Under the pieces are notes generated by a model. The model ran no database searches. It was not told where the DNA came from and worked only from the letters and a program-made list of their open reading frames with translations. DNA of 17,876 nt from Proteobacteria bacterium UBA1844 (GTDB lineage Bacteria > Pseudomonadota > Gammaproteobacteria > Steroidobacterales > Woeseiaceae), in NCBI GenBank assembly GCA_002338615.1, contig DDIS01000197.1, positions 4,883-22,758 of the forward strand, in the 5' to 3' direction. Shown here in pieces: positions 7,593 to 14,270 of this stretch. Positions within the stretch are counted from its first letter, which is position 1. Each line of letters starts with the position of its first letter. The translations under genes and the position numbers were made by a program.

Positions 7593-8402
7593 GTGGCAAC
7601 GATATTCGATTTCAGTTCCAGGCAGGTTTTTGTTTTCGGTGGCACCAGCGGCATCAACCTTGGCATCGCACGCAGCTTTGCTCGCGCGGGTGCGAACGTT
7701 GCCGTTGCAAGCCGCTCGCAAGACAAGGTTGATGCAGCGGTTGCCGAACTCGTAGAGCTTGGCTCGGATTCCCGGGGATACTCACTCGATGTCCGGGACC
7801 CCGAGGCCGTCAAAACTGCACTCGCGACGCACAGCGAATACGCAGCGGGTATAGACATATTAATTTCCGGCGCAGCGGGCAATTTCCCGGCGTTCGCCAA
7901 GGACATGTCGGCCAATGCGTTCAAGTCGGTCATCGACATCGATTTACTGGGCAGCTTCAACGTACTGAGCGCCGCCCTGCCGTACCTCGTTAAACCCGGC
8001 GCCTCCGTGATTAATATTTCCGCGCCGCAGGCTTATCTCGCCATGCCGATGCAAAGCCACGTGTGCGCCGCGAAAGCCGGTGTCGATATGCTGACACGCA
8101 CCCTGGCGCTTGAATGGGGCCCGATGGGAATTCGTATTAACAGTATTGCGCCGGGACCGATTGCCGATACAGAGGGATTTCGCAGGTTGATCCCCAACGA
8201 AAAAATTGCGGAGCAAACGCGCCGCAGTGTGCCGTTACAACGCTTCGGTGCCAGCAGTGAGATCGGTGATGCCGCAATGTTCCTGTGCTCGGATGCCGCC
8301 GCTTACATCAGCGGTGTCGTTTTGCCGGTAGACGGCGGCTGGTCCGTTGCGGGAGCAAGTGCGGCAGCGCTTGCGATGGCCCATAAACCACAGGGCAAAT
8401 AG
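7593..8402 (+). CDS. Short-chain dehydrogenase/reductase, 2,4-dienoyl-CoA reductase-like
   Basis: A 269-residue SDR. The nucleotide-binding motif is FGGTSGINLGIA (residues 15-26), and SGAAGN stands in place of NNAG. DIDLLGSFNV (residues 115-124), the active-site Lys K161 in HVCAAKAG and RINSIAPGPIADTEGFRR are typical of peroxisomal-type and bacterial 2,4-dienoyl-CoA reductases, which help degrade unsaturated fatty acids. The usual SDR Tyr is replaced by V157. In the dienoyl-CoA reductase group the Tyr may be absent, and an Asp in the DID segment is proposed to act instead. The start is GTG at 7593, since GGAGG at 7580-7584 sits 8 nt ahead; the ATG at 7578 overlaps that site. It is divergent from the formyltransferase across about 90 bp. 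Other reductase roles cannot be excluded. Confidence 0.88.
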   Translation: MATIFDFSSRQVFVFGGTSGINLGIARSFARAGANVAVASRSQDKVDAAVAELVELGSDSRGYSLDVRDPEAVKTALATHSEYAAGIDILISGAAGNFPAFAKDMSANAFKSVIDIDLLGSFNVLSAALPYLVKPGASVINISAPQAYLAMPMQSHVCAAKAGVDMLTRTLALEWGPMGIRINSIAPGPIADTEGFRRLIPNEKIAEQTRRSVPLQRFGASSEIGDAAMFLCSDAAAYISGVVLPVDGGWSVAGASAAALAMAHKPQGK

Positions 8403-8536
8403 CGTCCAATTCAGAAGGCAACTCATTCCGAAAGCAGCATAAGCGGCAATACCATAAGCAAAAGTTCCTAGCACCACGTAACCATCCGAGGCTCTCGTTC
8501 ATCCAAGCCTATGAGACCGTTGTGAGGAGCAGGAAG

Positions 8537-8968
8537 ATGAAAAATTTTCGACTGGCATTGTTTTCGATGATTACGTTTGGGTTGAGTACGGCTACGCCTG
8601 CTCTCGGCGCGTCCCCCGGGCGAACAGAAACTTTCAAGATCAGCGTGTCACTCGCCGACCTTGATCTCGAACGGGACCGCGACGTAGCAACCCTGTACAC
8701 GCGGCTTCGCCATGCTGCAGAATCCGCGTGCGACGTCCGGACTGCACGAGTAAGTGGCTCGCTAAAACTGATTGCGGATACCAAGCTCTGTTACCAGCAA
8801 ACGCTGTACAAGTTGGTATCGAAAATCGACAACGATTCACTCACGCAGGTATATGTCGCCAGGAATAAAGCGCGTATTGCACCCGACTCTTTGTTGCAGG
8901 CGACGAACAAAGACCTCGATGACCGATTTGGCCGCATTGTCGTGCAGACAAAACGTAGTACGCTGTAA
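8537..8968 (+). CDS. UrcA family periplasmic protein
   Basis: A 143-residue secreted protein of the UrcA family, whose function is unknown. A signal peptide covers residues 1 to about 24 (MKNFRLALF, ending TPALGA). The mature part begins with the family pattern KISVSLADLDLERDRDVATL and continues with LRHAAESAC. A second Cys follows in DTKLCYQQTLYK, and the two probably form a disulfide. The C-terminal half is longer than in short UrcA proteins and basic. The start is ATG at 8537, with GAGGAG at 8524-8529 giving 7-nt spacing; a GTG 5 codons earlier overlaps that site. The 134 bp before the start (8403-8536) show no other feature that I can support. Confidence 0.8.
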   Translation: MKNFRLALFSMITFGLSTATPALGASPGRTETFKISVSLADLDLERDRDVATLYTRLRHAAESACDVRTARVSGSLKLIADTKLCYQQTLYKLVSKIDNDSLTQVYVARNKARIAPDSLLQATNKDLDDRFGRIVVQTKRSTL

Positions 8969-8978
8969 GACGGGCCGC

Positions 8979-9019
8979 GCTGGCGACCAGCACAGTAATT
9001 AACTGCGCTGGTCGTCAGC
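8979..9019. terminator. Hairpin between convergent genes, possible T-tract-less terminator
   Basis: The arms are GCTGGCGACCAGC (8979-8991) and GCTGGTCGTCAGC (9007-9019), which pair over 13 positions with one G-U type mismatch. The 15-nt loop itself holds CAGT and ACTG, which can extend the pairing. The hairpin lies between the UrcA-family gene (plus) and the DUF1328 gene (minus), as a shared terminator would. Neither side has a clear T run, so it may be an mRNA 3'-end stabiliser instead. Confidence 0.5.
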
Positions 9020-9041
9020 GAAGCTTGGTCGACAGGTCAGG

Positions 9042-9206
9042 TCAGACCCGTGGCCTGCGTCCGGTAAAGAAGAATATCGCCGCAATGACCAGCCCGACTA
9101 CAAACAGAATCCAGGCAATATTGGTAGCTGCACCGGCAATTCCACTAAACCCAAGCAATGCGGCAACGATTGCGATAATAAGAAATGTGACTGCCCAGTT
9201 GATCAT
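9042..9206 (-). CDS. DUF1328 (UPF0391, YtjA-like) small membrane protein
   Basis: A 54-residue membrane protein. It begins [20 protein letters not shown], continues [16 protein letters not shown] and [10 protein letters not shown], and ends TGRRPRV. It has two helices separated by a short Gly/Ala turn, the typical form and length of the DUF1328/UPF0391 family found in many proteobacteria. The function is unknown; homologues are often linked to envelope or osmotic stress. The start ATG at 9206 is preceded by GGGAG with 8-nt spacing. The gene is divergent from the small lipoprotein gene across 343 bp that carries an inverted repeat and a sigma-54 promoter. Confidence 0.92.
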   Translation of the reverse strand: MINWAVTFLIIAIVAALLGFSGIAGAATNIAWILFVVGLVIAAIFFFTGRRPRV

Positions 9207-9288
9207 GATGTTTTCTCCCGTTATGTAGTTGTGCGCATCCCTGCTTTATTTTCTTCCTGATCGCAGAAAAACCCACGATTCGAAGACT

Positions 9289-9309
9289 CTTTGCATACTC
9301 GTTGCAAAG
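9289..9309. promoter_or_regulatory. Exact inverted repeat, candidate operator upstream of DUF1328 gene
   Basis: CTTTGCA (9289-9295) and TGCAAAG (9303-9309) form perfect 7-bp arms around a 7-nt spacer. It lies 83 bp upstream of the DUF1328 start and about 180 bp upstream of the sigma-54 promoter serving the lipoprotein. The size and symmetry fit a dimeric regulator site; the protein that would bind it is not identifiable here. Confidence 0.4.
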
Positions 9310-9490
9310 TACGTGCCAAAGCGCGCAGAACGCTGAAAGTCCCGCGGCACACGCCATACACGCCCGAGTTACTCGAAGGCATCGACCTGTTTTGCAGCCG
9401 CAAGCGGTAACTTCTACACGTAATTCCCAGCTTTACAACGCGATCACGCGATTTGTGGCTGGCGCACCAGTACCTGCGTACTCATCAAAC

Positions 9491-9505
9491 TGGCATGGGT
9501 CTTGC
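9491..9505 (+). promoter_or_regulatory. Sigma-54 (RpoN) promoter
   Basis: The sequence TGGCATGGGTCTTGC, preceded by C and followed by T, matches the consensus TGGCACG-N4-TTGC with a single C-to-T change. The invariant GG (9492-9493) and GC (9504-9505) have exactly the required spacing. Transcription should start near 9517, giving a leader of about 33 nt to the lipoprotein ATG at 9550. The orientation and distance fit that gene well. Confidence 0.75.
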
Positions 9506-9549
9506 TACCTTTAAGCTTGGGATAACGATTAAAACCAGAGGAGACCCGT

Positions 9550-9735
9550 ATGAGAACCATGACAGTCCCACTATTGTTGCTTGTAAGCTTGCTCGCCGTC
9601 GGTTGCCAGGACAAAGGCCCCGCCGAAAAAGCCGGCGAAAAGATTGATGACGTTGCTACTGACGTAGGCAATGCCGTCGAAGATGCCTGCGAGGATGTCA
9701 AGGAAAGCGCAAACGCGAATGACACAGACTGCTGA
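9550..9735 (+). CDS. Small entericidin-like lipoprotein
   Basis: A 61-residue protein with a lipoprotein signal peptide (MRTMTVPLLLLVSLLAVGC, lipid-anchored Cys at residue 19). The short mature part has alternating charged helix repeats of the kind EKAGEKIDDVATDVGNAVED and ends with DTDC. Two further cysteines, C47 and C61, could form a disulfide. Length and composition resemble the entericidin group of small stress-induced lipoproteins, but I would not assign a toxin or antidote role. The ribosome-binding site AGAGGAGA ends 5 nt before the ATG, and a sigma-54 promoter lies 45-59 bp upstream. A long hairpin follows the stop, so the gene is a monocistronic unit. Confidence 0.82.
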   Translation: MRTMTVPLLLLVSLLAVGCQDKGPAEKAGEKIDDVATDVGNAVEDACEDVKESANANDTDC

Positions 9736-9757
9736 TCTCATCGGCAAGCGCTCCGTG

Positions 9758-9795
9758 ACCAGAACCTGCCACCTCCGAGGGCGGCAGGTTCTGGT
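9758..9795. terminator. Long hairpin between convergent genes, probable terminator
   Basis: The arms ACCAGAACCTGCC (9758-9770) and GGCAGGTTCTGGT (9783-9795) pair perfectly over 13 bp. The loop holds a further CCTC-C-GAGG mini-stem. It follows the small lipoprotein gene and faces the Yip1-like gene, so it can serve both strands. There is no strong T tract after it. About 75 bp of featureless sequence lie between it and the duplicated stretch at 9872. Confidence 0.65.
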
Positions 9796-9871
9796 GACTT
9801 GAATTGCAACGTCTCTGTTGTGAACCTTAAGCCTCTCCAGACCTTCGGCTGCGGATTCGGCGCGTAGAAAC

Positions 9872-9901
9872 TTTACTTGGCTATGATTTTACTTGGCTAT
9901 G
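9872..9901. repeat. 16-bp-period tandem duplication spanning the Yip1-like stop codon
   Basis: TTTACTTGGCTATG occurs at 9872-9885 and again at 9888-9901, separated by 2 nt. On the minus strand each copy reads ATA GCC AAG TAA, so the C-terminal Ile-Ala-Lys-stop of the Yip1-like gene is repeated just after its own stop. The 16-bp period is not a multiple of three, so the second copy is out of frame and untranslated. Confidence 0.85.
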
Positions 9902-10965
9902 TAAGGGGCCAACTCGCTTTCGTACTTCTGGTACATCTTGTAGTTATGCTTGACCGCGGCATTGATGTCTTTCTGCAACCAGGCGGTTCGCAGTGAGTCG
10001 CGTACCCAGACATGTTCGGCCCAGTTGCCGCCGGCTGATTTAACCAGTTCCATTTCGGCACCGGCCATTCCCGTCATATCGGCGACGCCGCCCATCATTT
10101 CCGTGATATCGCTGAATGAAACCTGCTCTTTCTTGTCCGCTTTTTCCGCAATTTCTTTCAAGCGCTGTTCCTTGCTCGCGCGCATTTCCGACGCGCGGAC
10201 CATGACCCGTATGAATTCCTTGACCTGCTTGTCATTCAACTCGCCATCAGAAGGTGGGTCGTATTCGTCTTCTTCAGCGGCGGCCATTATTTCCGCCTGC
10301 CGCATCGCTGTGCCGATTATGCCACTGGACTGCGAAGCCGATTTTCCGGGGTCTGACGAAAAGCCGCTTTCACCGAGGCGCTTGCCCATGTCCGCACCGG
10401 GCATAAAGCGCCCGAACGTCGCACCGATAATCAACGAAAGCACGATCCCTGCAACCAGAGACAGAATGTAGTGCAGAGTACGCTTTTCTGTGGGTAGATT
10501 GAGGTAGATGGGCAGGATGCGCCAAAGCAGTATCAGTGCATAAATAAACAGTACAATTGACAATAGTCCGCCAATCCATGGCAGCCATGTCAGTGCTCGC
10601 CCGACATACGCTGGCACGAATGCGAAACTCGCCGCAGCGAAAGCCAGTGGAAAACTGTTTGTACCGCCGAATGCGCCGGCGAGACTGCTGAGAATAAACG
10701 CGAAAATTCCGATCGCTACGCCGCTAAATACAATATTCAGCAGGGTACTGAGCAGGGTTGGACGGAACATGCCGAAAATCGAGCTGTCATCCACCGTGAA
10801 CCCGAAAAGATAGGCAATCAGTGACGATGCGATGATCAAGGGGCCCGTCAACAGGAACGCAGTTTTTTTCCAGTCGCCGGCTTCGGGCAGATAGGCTTGC
10901 CAGGTCGGCTCGGCATTTAAAAGTGCCCCTTTTATGAGATCGAGTGTGCGTTTTGGATCGAACAT
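9889..10965 (-). CDS. Yip1-domain-like inner-membrane protein with long soluble C-terminal region
   Basis: A 358-residue membrane protein. The first 35 residues are cytoplasmic-type, with a WQAYLPEAGDWKKT motif. About five membrane helices follow between residues 36 and 205: FLLTGPLIIASSLIAYLFGF, an IVFSGVAIGIFAFILSSLAG helix, AFAAASFAFVPAYVGRALTW, LSIVLFIYALILLWRILPIY and LSLVAGIVLSLIIGATFG. This layout fits the bacterial YIP1 family. The remaining 150 residues are polar, with a Met-rich acidic helix (RQAEIMAAAEEDEYDPPSDG) and charged coiled-coil-like stretches (RASKEQRLKEIAEKADKKEQ). The start ATG has GGAGA 6 nt ahead. The function of this family in bacteria is not established. The gene is divergent from the peptidoglycan-binding pair across 268 bp containing nested palindromes. 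Confidence 0.75.
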   Translation of the reverse strand: MFDPKRTLDLIKGALLNAEPTWQAYLPEAGDWKKTAFLLTGPLIIASSLIAYLFGFTVDDSSIFGMFRPTLLSTLLNIVFSGVAIGIFAFILSSLAGAFGGTNSFPLAFAAASFAFVPAYVGRALTWLPWIGGLLSIVLFIYALILLWRILPIYLNLPTEKRTLHYILSLVAGIVLSLIIGATFGRFMPGADMGKRLGESGFSSDPGKSASQSSGIIGTAMRQAEIMAAAEEDEYDPPSDGELNDKQVKEFIRVMVRASEMRASKEQRLKEIAEKADKKEQVSFSDITEMMGGVADMTGMAGAEMELVKSAGGNWAEHVWVRDSLRTAWLQKDINAAVKHNYKMYQKYESELAPYIAK

Positions 10966-11027
10966 CGGCTGTCTCCGTTATTATTTGCCCAGTTGTACCG
11001 GTTATGTTATGTGAGCTGCCTGCAGCC

Positions 11028-11051
11028 GGCATTGTATATACAAACAATGCC
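11028..11051. promoter_or_regulatory. Nested palindromes in divergent intergenic region, candidate operator
   Basis: GGCATTGT (11028-11035) and ACAATGCC (11044-11051) are perfect 8-bp arms. Overlapping them is a perfect 12-bp palindrome TTGTATATACAA at 11032-11043. It lies 63 bp upstream of the Yip1-like start and about 180 bp upstream of the secreted peptidoglycan-binding gene. Its form suits a dimeric repressor site controlling one or both of the divergent units; no regulator gene is nearby. Confidence 0.45.
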
Positions 11052-11125
11052 CGGACGCGAGTTGGCACTTAATAGCCGGATGCACTATGGTTGGGCAATA
11101 ATAAGAATACGGGACTATCCTGACA

Positions 11126-11158
11126 CTGCACAAAAAATAAAAATGACGGAATGTGCAG
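11126..11158 (+). promoter_or_regulatory. Stem-loop in leader region of the peptidoglycan-binding gene pair
   Basis: CTGCACA (11126-11132) and TGTGCAG (11152-11158) form exact 7-bp arms around a 19-nt A-rich loop. It ends about 75 nt before the start of the first secreted gene. It could be a leader hairpin or an operator; there is no T tract suggesting a terminator, and the stem is short. Confidence 0.3.
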
Positions 11159-11233
11159 TCGGAAAGCGCTTATCAAAAAAGAAACGGGTCATACGTCAAA
11201 AACGGGCCCGATGAAAACCAAAAGGAGCACATG

Positions 11234-11812
11234 ATGCTTAGGAAATTGACGTCCCTGTCTTTACTGCTTGCCATGTCCCTGCCGGGACTGCTTTGGGCCG
11301 ATGAACTCACACAAATGGTGCAACAGGATCTCGCAACTCTCGGGTACGACCCGGGCGAGGCCAATGGCGAGCTGACAACCAAGACCATCGTGGCGGTGTC
11401 AAAGTTTCAGGCCGAGCACGATCTTGAAGTGACCGGTGAGGTTACGCCGCAACTGGTCGGTATAGTAAAAGCCTCGCTCAAGGAGCAAAGCAACCCTGCA
11501 GGAGGAACGGCCGCTGCTCCGGCGGTAGCCGCCACACGCAGCCCCGAAGAGCTGCAGGCCGCCCAGCAAGCCTGCATTCAGGACAAGGTAGCGAAAGCGC
11601 AGGCTTCGCAAAAAAAGAAACGTGGCTTCGGCAGTTTGATGCGTGCCGTTACGCGCACCGCCTCACAGTTAGGTAACAGTGACGTAGCCAATGATATCGC
11701 GCAGACGAGCAGCGACGTATACAACGTAAATGCAACGGCAGCCGATCTTGAGTCCGCTGCCAAAGACCTAGGGATTTCGGAGAGCGATTTGGAGGCTTGT
11801 CGGAACCCCTGA
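11234..11812 (+). CDS. Secreted protein with N-terminal peptidoglycan-binding domain
   Basis: A 192-residue periplasmic protein. The signal peptide spans residues 1-22 (MLRKLTSLSLLLAMSLPG, ending LLWA). Next is a PG_binding_1-type domain at about 25-81: MVQQDLATLGYDPGEANGEL, VAVSKFQAEHDLEVTGEVTP. The C-terminal half starts with an Ala/Pro linker, then a basic stretch QKKKRGFGSLMRAVTR and an acidic helical tail (DLGISESDLEAC); two cysteines may pair. AGGAG at 11223-11227 is 6 nt from the ATG at 11234 and 3 nt from an ATG at 11231, so the second is preferred. An 81-nt upstream extension of the frame has no site. It precedes a larger protein with the same domain at the other end, 39 bp away, and both likely form an operon. 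Confidence 0.82.
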   Translation: MLRKLTSLSLLLAMSLPGLLWADELTQMVQQDLATLGYDPGEANGELTTKTIVAVSKFQAEHDLEVTGEVTPQLVGIVKASLKEQSNPAGGTAAAPAVAATRSPEELQAAQQACIQDKVAKAQASQKKKRGFGSLMRAVTRTASQLGNSDVANDIAQTSSDVYNVNATAADLESAAKDLGISESDLEACRNP

Positions 11813-11851
11813 GAACCATTTCGGCTCGTAGAAAGCAATAAAGGATTTTTC

Positions 11852-13450
11852 ATGCTTACCAACAATAGAACTCGCCCACTTTTTACGATCGTTGCAAGAC
11901 TTGCCGCCTTCGTCGCTGGCGCATGCCTGCTCAGTGTCACAGCAGTCGTATTCGGTGCCCAGGGTGTCATCGCAACTGGAGTACAAACGGACTATGGCGA
12001 TCGCGTAAACAGAAATCCCGGCAGCGCTTTTGGCGGCCCACAGCAAGCCGTATTCTCAATAGACGATTTGTGCAATAACAGCGCCACACTGGGCATGGCA
12101 ATGCGGCAAATGGTGGACGGAGTTCAACGGGAAATGGCAAATGCCGGAGCGCCTATAAACCTGTATACCCTCCAGAGTATTCCCGGTGCGCCAAATCGCG
12201 TCGATATTGAGCGCGATATAGCCAATGCGCGGGACGAAGTCTGCAACCAGGGCGAGCCACCGACGACGGTCCAACCTTTCACGATCAGCTACTCGTCATG
12301 TCGTATGAGCATGTACACGCCCACCAACGCGATGATGATTTCCATGCCGACTGGTAGCAACGTGGCGTACATGTTGCTCGCGGATCACGCTGAACAAGAG
12401 GTCTATCACGTAAATCTGACGCGTCGCATTGACGATGCTTCACAAAATCCCCTCATTGGTCGAGGCTGGAACCAGGGGATGCAGATTAGTTCGGGAGGCC
12501 AGACCCGCCAGATCGGCGACTACCAGACCAAGCTGTACAATTTCACGTCAACCGGGGGGCTAGGGCAATCCGACGTGGGCGCACTGGGCCAGGCCGACCT
12601 GGAAGCGGGCCAGGTTGGGGCAGAACAACTCGGCAACCTGATATCAGTAACGAGCCAGGGTAACGCATGGATTGCCGACGATGTACCAGGGGTCGATATT
12701 GTGAAAAGTTTTTATCAGAACCTGACGTCACAGGTGCAGCCTGGAGGTGGGACGTCATTCTTCGGCGGCCTCATCAAGAATCAGGTCAGCATGTTGAGCG
12801 AGGGCATGCCTATCGAGGTCGAGACGACTGTCAGTTCAAAAGTCATGGGCCGCACGATGGTCAGCGGAAAATCCAAGACTGTTATCAGCAATATTCGCGT
12901 TGTGGATCTCGCCTCCGACTGGTGTGAAGAAAGGCCCTTGCCGGAAGGTTATACCGAGACCGACCTTGACGAACAAATGGCGCAGGCTTCCGCGGGCACG
13001 CAATCGGGCTCTCAATCCGGGGCTGGTTCCGATGCGCCGAATATGGCTGACGCGATGCAACAGATGCAGGCTGCCATGGACCAGATGACGCCCGAACAAC
13101 AGGAAATGATGGCCAGTCTTGGCTTTGGAGGGGGCGCGACGCCTTCGGCCGGTGGTGCCGCGGCAAGTGCCAATGCAGCCAGCCAGGGCTCCGGTGCTCA
13201 ATCGTCCGGCAATGATAGTGCCCCGCGCGCGCAGACATCATCGGCCGCTCTGACCACCGATAACCTGGTGGAAAGCGTACAAAAGCATCTCGCGGAGCTC
13301 GGCTACAACCCGGGTAATACGGATGGCACTGCGTCGGTTATGACCGAAGTCGCGATCTCGCAATTTCAAGCAGAAAAAGGCATGCCCGTAACGGGCAAGG
13401 TCACACCACAATTGCTGGGAGTGTTGGCAGCGGCTGTCGACAGTCGCTAG
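11852..13450 (+). CDS. Large secreted protein with C-terminal peptidoglycan-binding domain
   Basis: A 532-residue protein with a long signal peptide (cleavage near VVFGA, residue 36). Residues about 37-385 form a region I do not recognise. It contains cysteines in DDLCNN, RDEVCNQ, SSCRMS and SDWCEE, and the segment IEVETTVSSKVMGRTMVSG. Residues about 385-470 are a Gly/Ser/Ala/Gln-rich linker with a Met-rich helix, MQQMQAAMDQMTPEQQEMM. Residues 473-528 are a PG_binding_1 domain: HLAELGYNPGNTDGTAS, AISQFQAEKGMPVTGKVTP. That domain is closely similar to the one in the upstream gene. AAGGA lies 6-7 nt before the ATG. The protein is probably anchored to the cell wall, with the N-terminal region acting in the periplasm. 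No enzyme motif is evident. Confidence 0.78.
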   Translation: MLTNNRTRPLFTIVARLAAFVAGACLLSVTAVVFGAQGVIATGVQTDYGDRVNRNPGSAFGGPQQAVFSIDDLCNNSATLGMAMRQMVDGVQREMANAGAPINLYTLQSIPGAPNRVDIERDIANARDEVCNQGEPPTTVQPFTISYSSCRMSMYTPTNAMMISMPTGSNVAYMLLADHAEQEVYHVNLTRRIDDASQNPLIGRGWNQGMQISSGGQTRQIGDYQTKLYNFTSTGGLGQSDVGALGQADLEAGQVGAEQLGNLISVTSQGNAWIADDVPGVDIVKSFYQNLTSQVQPGGGTSFFGGLIKNQVSMLSEGMPIEVETTVSSKVMGRTMVSGKSKTVISNIRVVDLASDWCEERPLPEGYTETDLDEQMAQASAGTQSGSQSGAGSDAPNMADAMQQMQAAMDQMTPEQQEMMASLGFGGGATPSAGGAAASANAASQGSGAQSSGNDSAPRAQTSSAALTTDNLVESVQKHLAELGYNPGNTDGTASVMTEVAISQFQAEKGMPVTGKVTPQLLGVLAAAVDSR

Positions 13451-13516
13451 CCTGAGCATGGAGATACGAACTGGGCAGCGAGTACTTACGAAGCGCAGGC
13501 CGGCTGTCGGCGGTCA

Positions 13517-14107
13517 CTAGAGCAGATTCTGACAAGCAAGATTGATATCGAATGAAGCATCGATGTTTACGGCTACATCTTCATCGCGCTTTCCGACCAC
13601 GCCCTTGATCGTGCCAGCCATCCGTCCGTTCATACCGGAGCCGGTGTGCGTTGTCAGCGTCAGGGTGCCGGCACCTTCGTAAGCATCCGGGACCAGTATA
13701 TTGAGGTTCGCCGGCAGGTCTTCGGGCGCGAACTGACCGTTGTACCAGCCAAGTTCCGACAGCTCGAAATTCCCGGTGCCACCGGACCCAACTGCGCCGT
13801 CTGTTGTGAAACGCAATTGAAACAAATTTTTGTCCGTGATTTCACCGCGATTGAACGACATCGACAGGCGCGTATTTTCATCACAGCCGCCAACCAGCAT
13901 GATATCGGCACCATCACTGTGAAGCTCACCTTGCGCGTCGCCACTCGCGGAAAACTCCAGCGAGTTAACGAAGCTATCCGGGGAATCGGTCACCGCAGCA
14001 CTGCTCGCGGAATTACCTGCGGTCGTATCCGGCGGTGAAGTGGCGTCGTCGCCGCATGCGGTTAACAGCAATGCCGCGAGCGCTGCCACTATATTGATGC
14101 TTTTCAT
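13517..14107 (-). CDS. Lipoprotein of unknown function
   Basis: A 196-residue lipoprotein with signal peptide MKSINIVAALAALLLTAC (lipobox LTAC, lipid-bearing C18). A Ser/Thr/Asp-rich linker follows, then a beta-rich domain of about 150 residues. That domain holds SFVNSLEFSASGDAQGEL, IMLVGGCDENTRLSMSF, TGNFELSELGWYNGQF and TLTLTTHTGSGMNGRMAG. C75 and C192 are positioned to form a disulfide. No family was recognised. The start is the second of two adjacent ATGs (14107), 7 nt after GGGAG; the open frame extends 91 codons upstream without coding character. It is convergent with the secreted peptidoglycan-binding gene, leaving 66 bp with no clear terminator, and lies downstream of the DUF481 gene by 163 bp. 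Confidence 0.78.
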   Translation of the reverse strand: MKSINIVAALAALLLTACGDDATSPPDTTAGNSASSAAVTDSPDSFVNSLEFSASGDAQGELHSDGADIMLVGGCDENTRLSMSFNRGEITDKNLFQLRFTTDGAVGSGGTGNFELSELGWYNGQFAPEDLPANLNILVPDAYEGAGTLTLTTHTGSGMNGRMAGTIKGVVGKRDEDVAVNIDASFDINLACQNLL

Positions 14108-14270
14108 CATCCAACTCCCGAAATATGACCCCGCTGGCAAGGGTATCACTGAGTGACTAGCCGGCAGCGTGTATTTTGCAAGCACTGGCCACGTTGAGGT
14201 TCGGCTCAGACATTCTGTCGACTCGTTTGCAACGAAAATATATCGACGATTGACACTACTGACTGCGGCG

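Larger units (their letters stand above)
9207..9549. other. 343-bp divergent intergenic region
   Basis: No gene is supported here. It separates the DUF1328 gene (minus) from the small lipoprotein gene (plus). It holds an exact inverted repeat at 9289-9309, a short perfect dyad CGAGT-T-ACTCG at 9365-9375, a CTGG-N4-CCAG dyad at 9459-9470, a sigma-54 promoter at 9491-9505, and the lipoprotein's ribosome-binding site AGAGGAGA at 9537-9544. The dyads upstream of the promoter lie where an enhancer-binding activator would be expected. Confidence 0.6.

Noticed and set aside
7502..7960. 153-codon upstream extension of the formyltransferase frame
   Set aside because: It is antisense to the SDR gene, lacks domain similarity, and GGGAG with good spacing marks GTG at 7501.
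8235..8477. Minus-strand frame with a hydrophobic start, resembling a membrane segment
   Set aside because: It overlaps the 3' end of the SDR in antisense, turns into Arg/Cys-rich shadow sequence, and has no clear ribosome-binding site.
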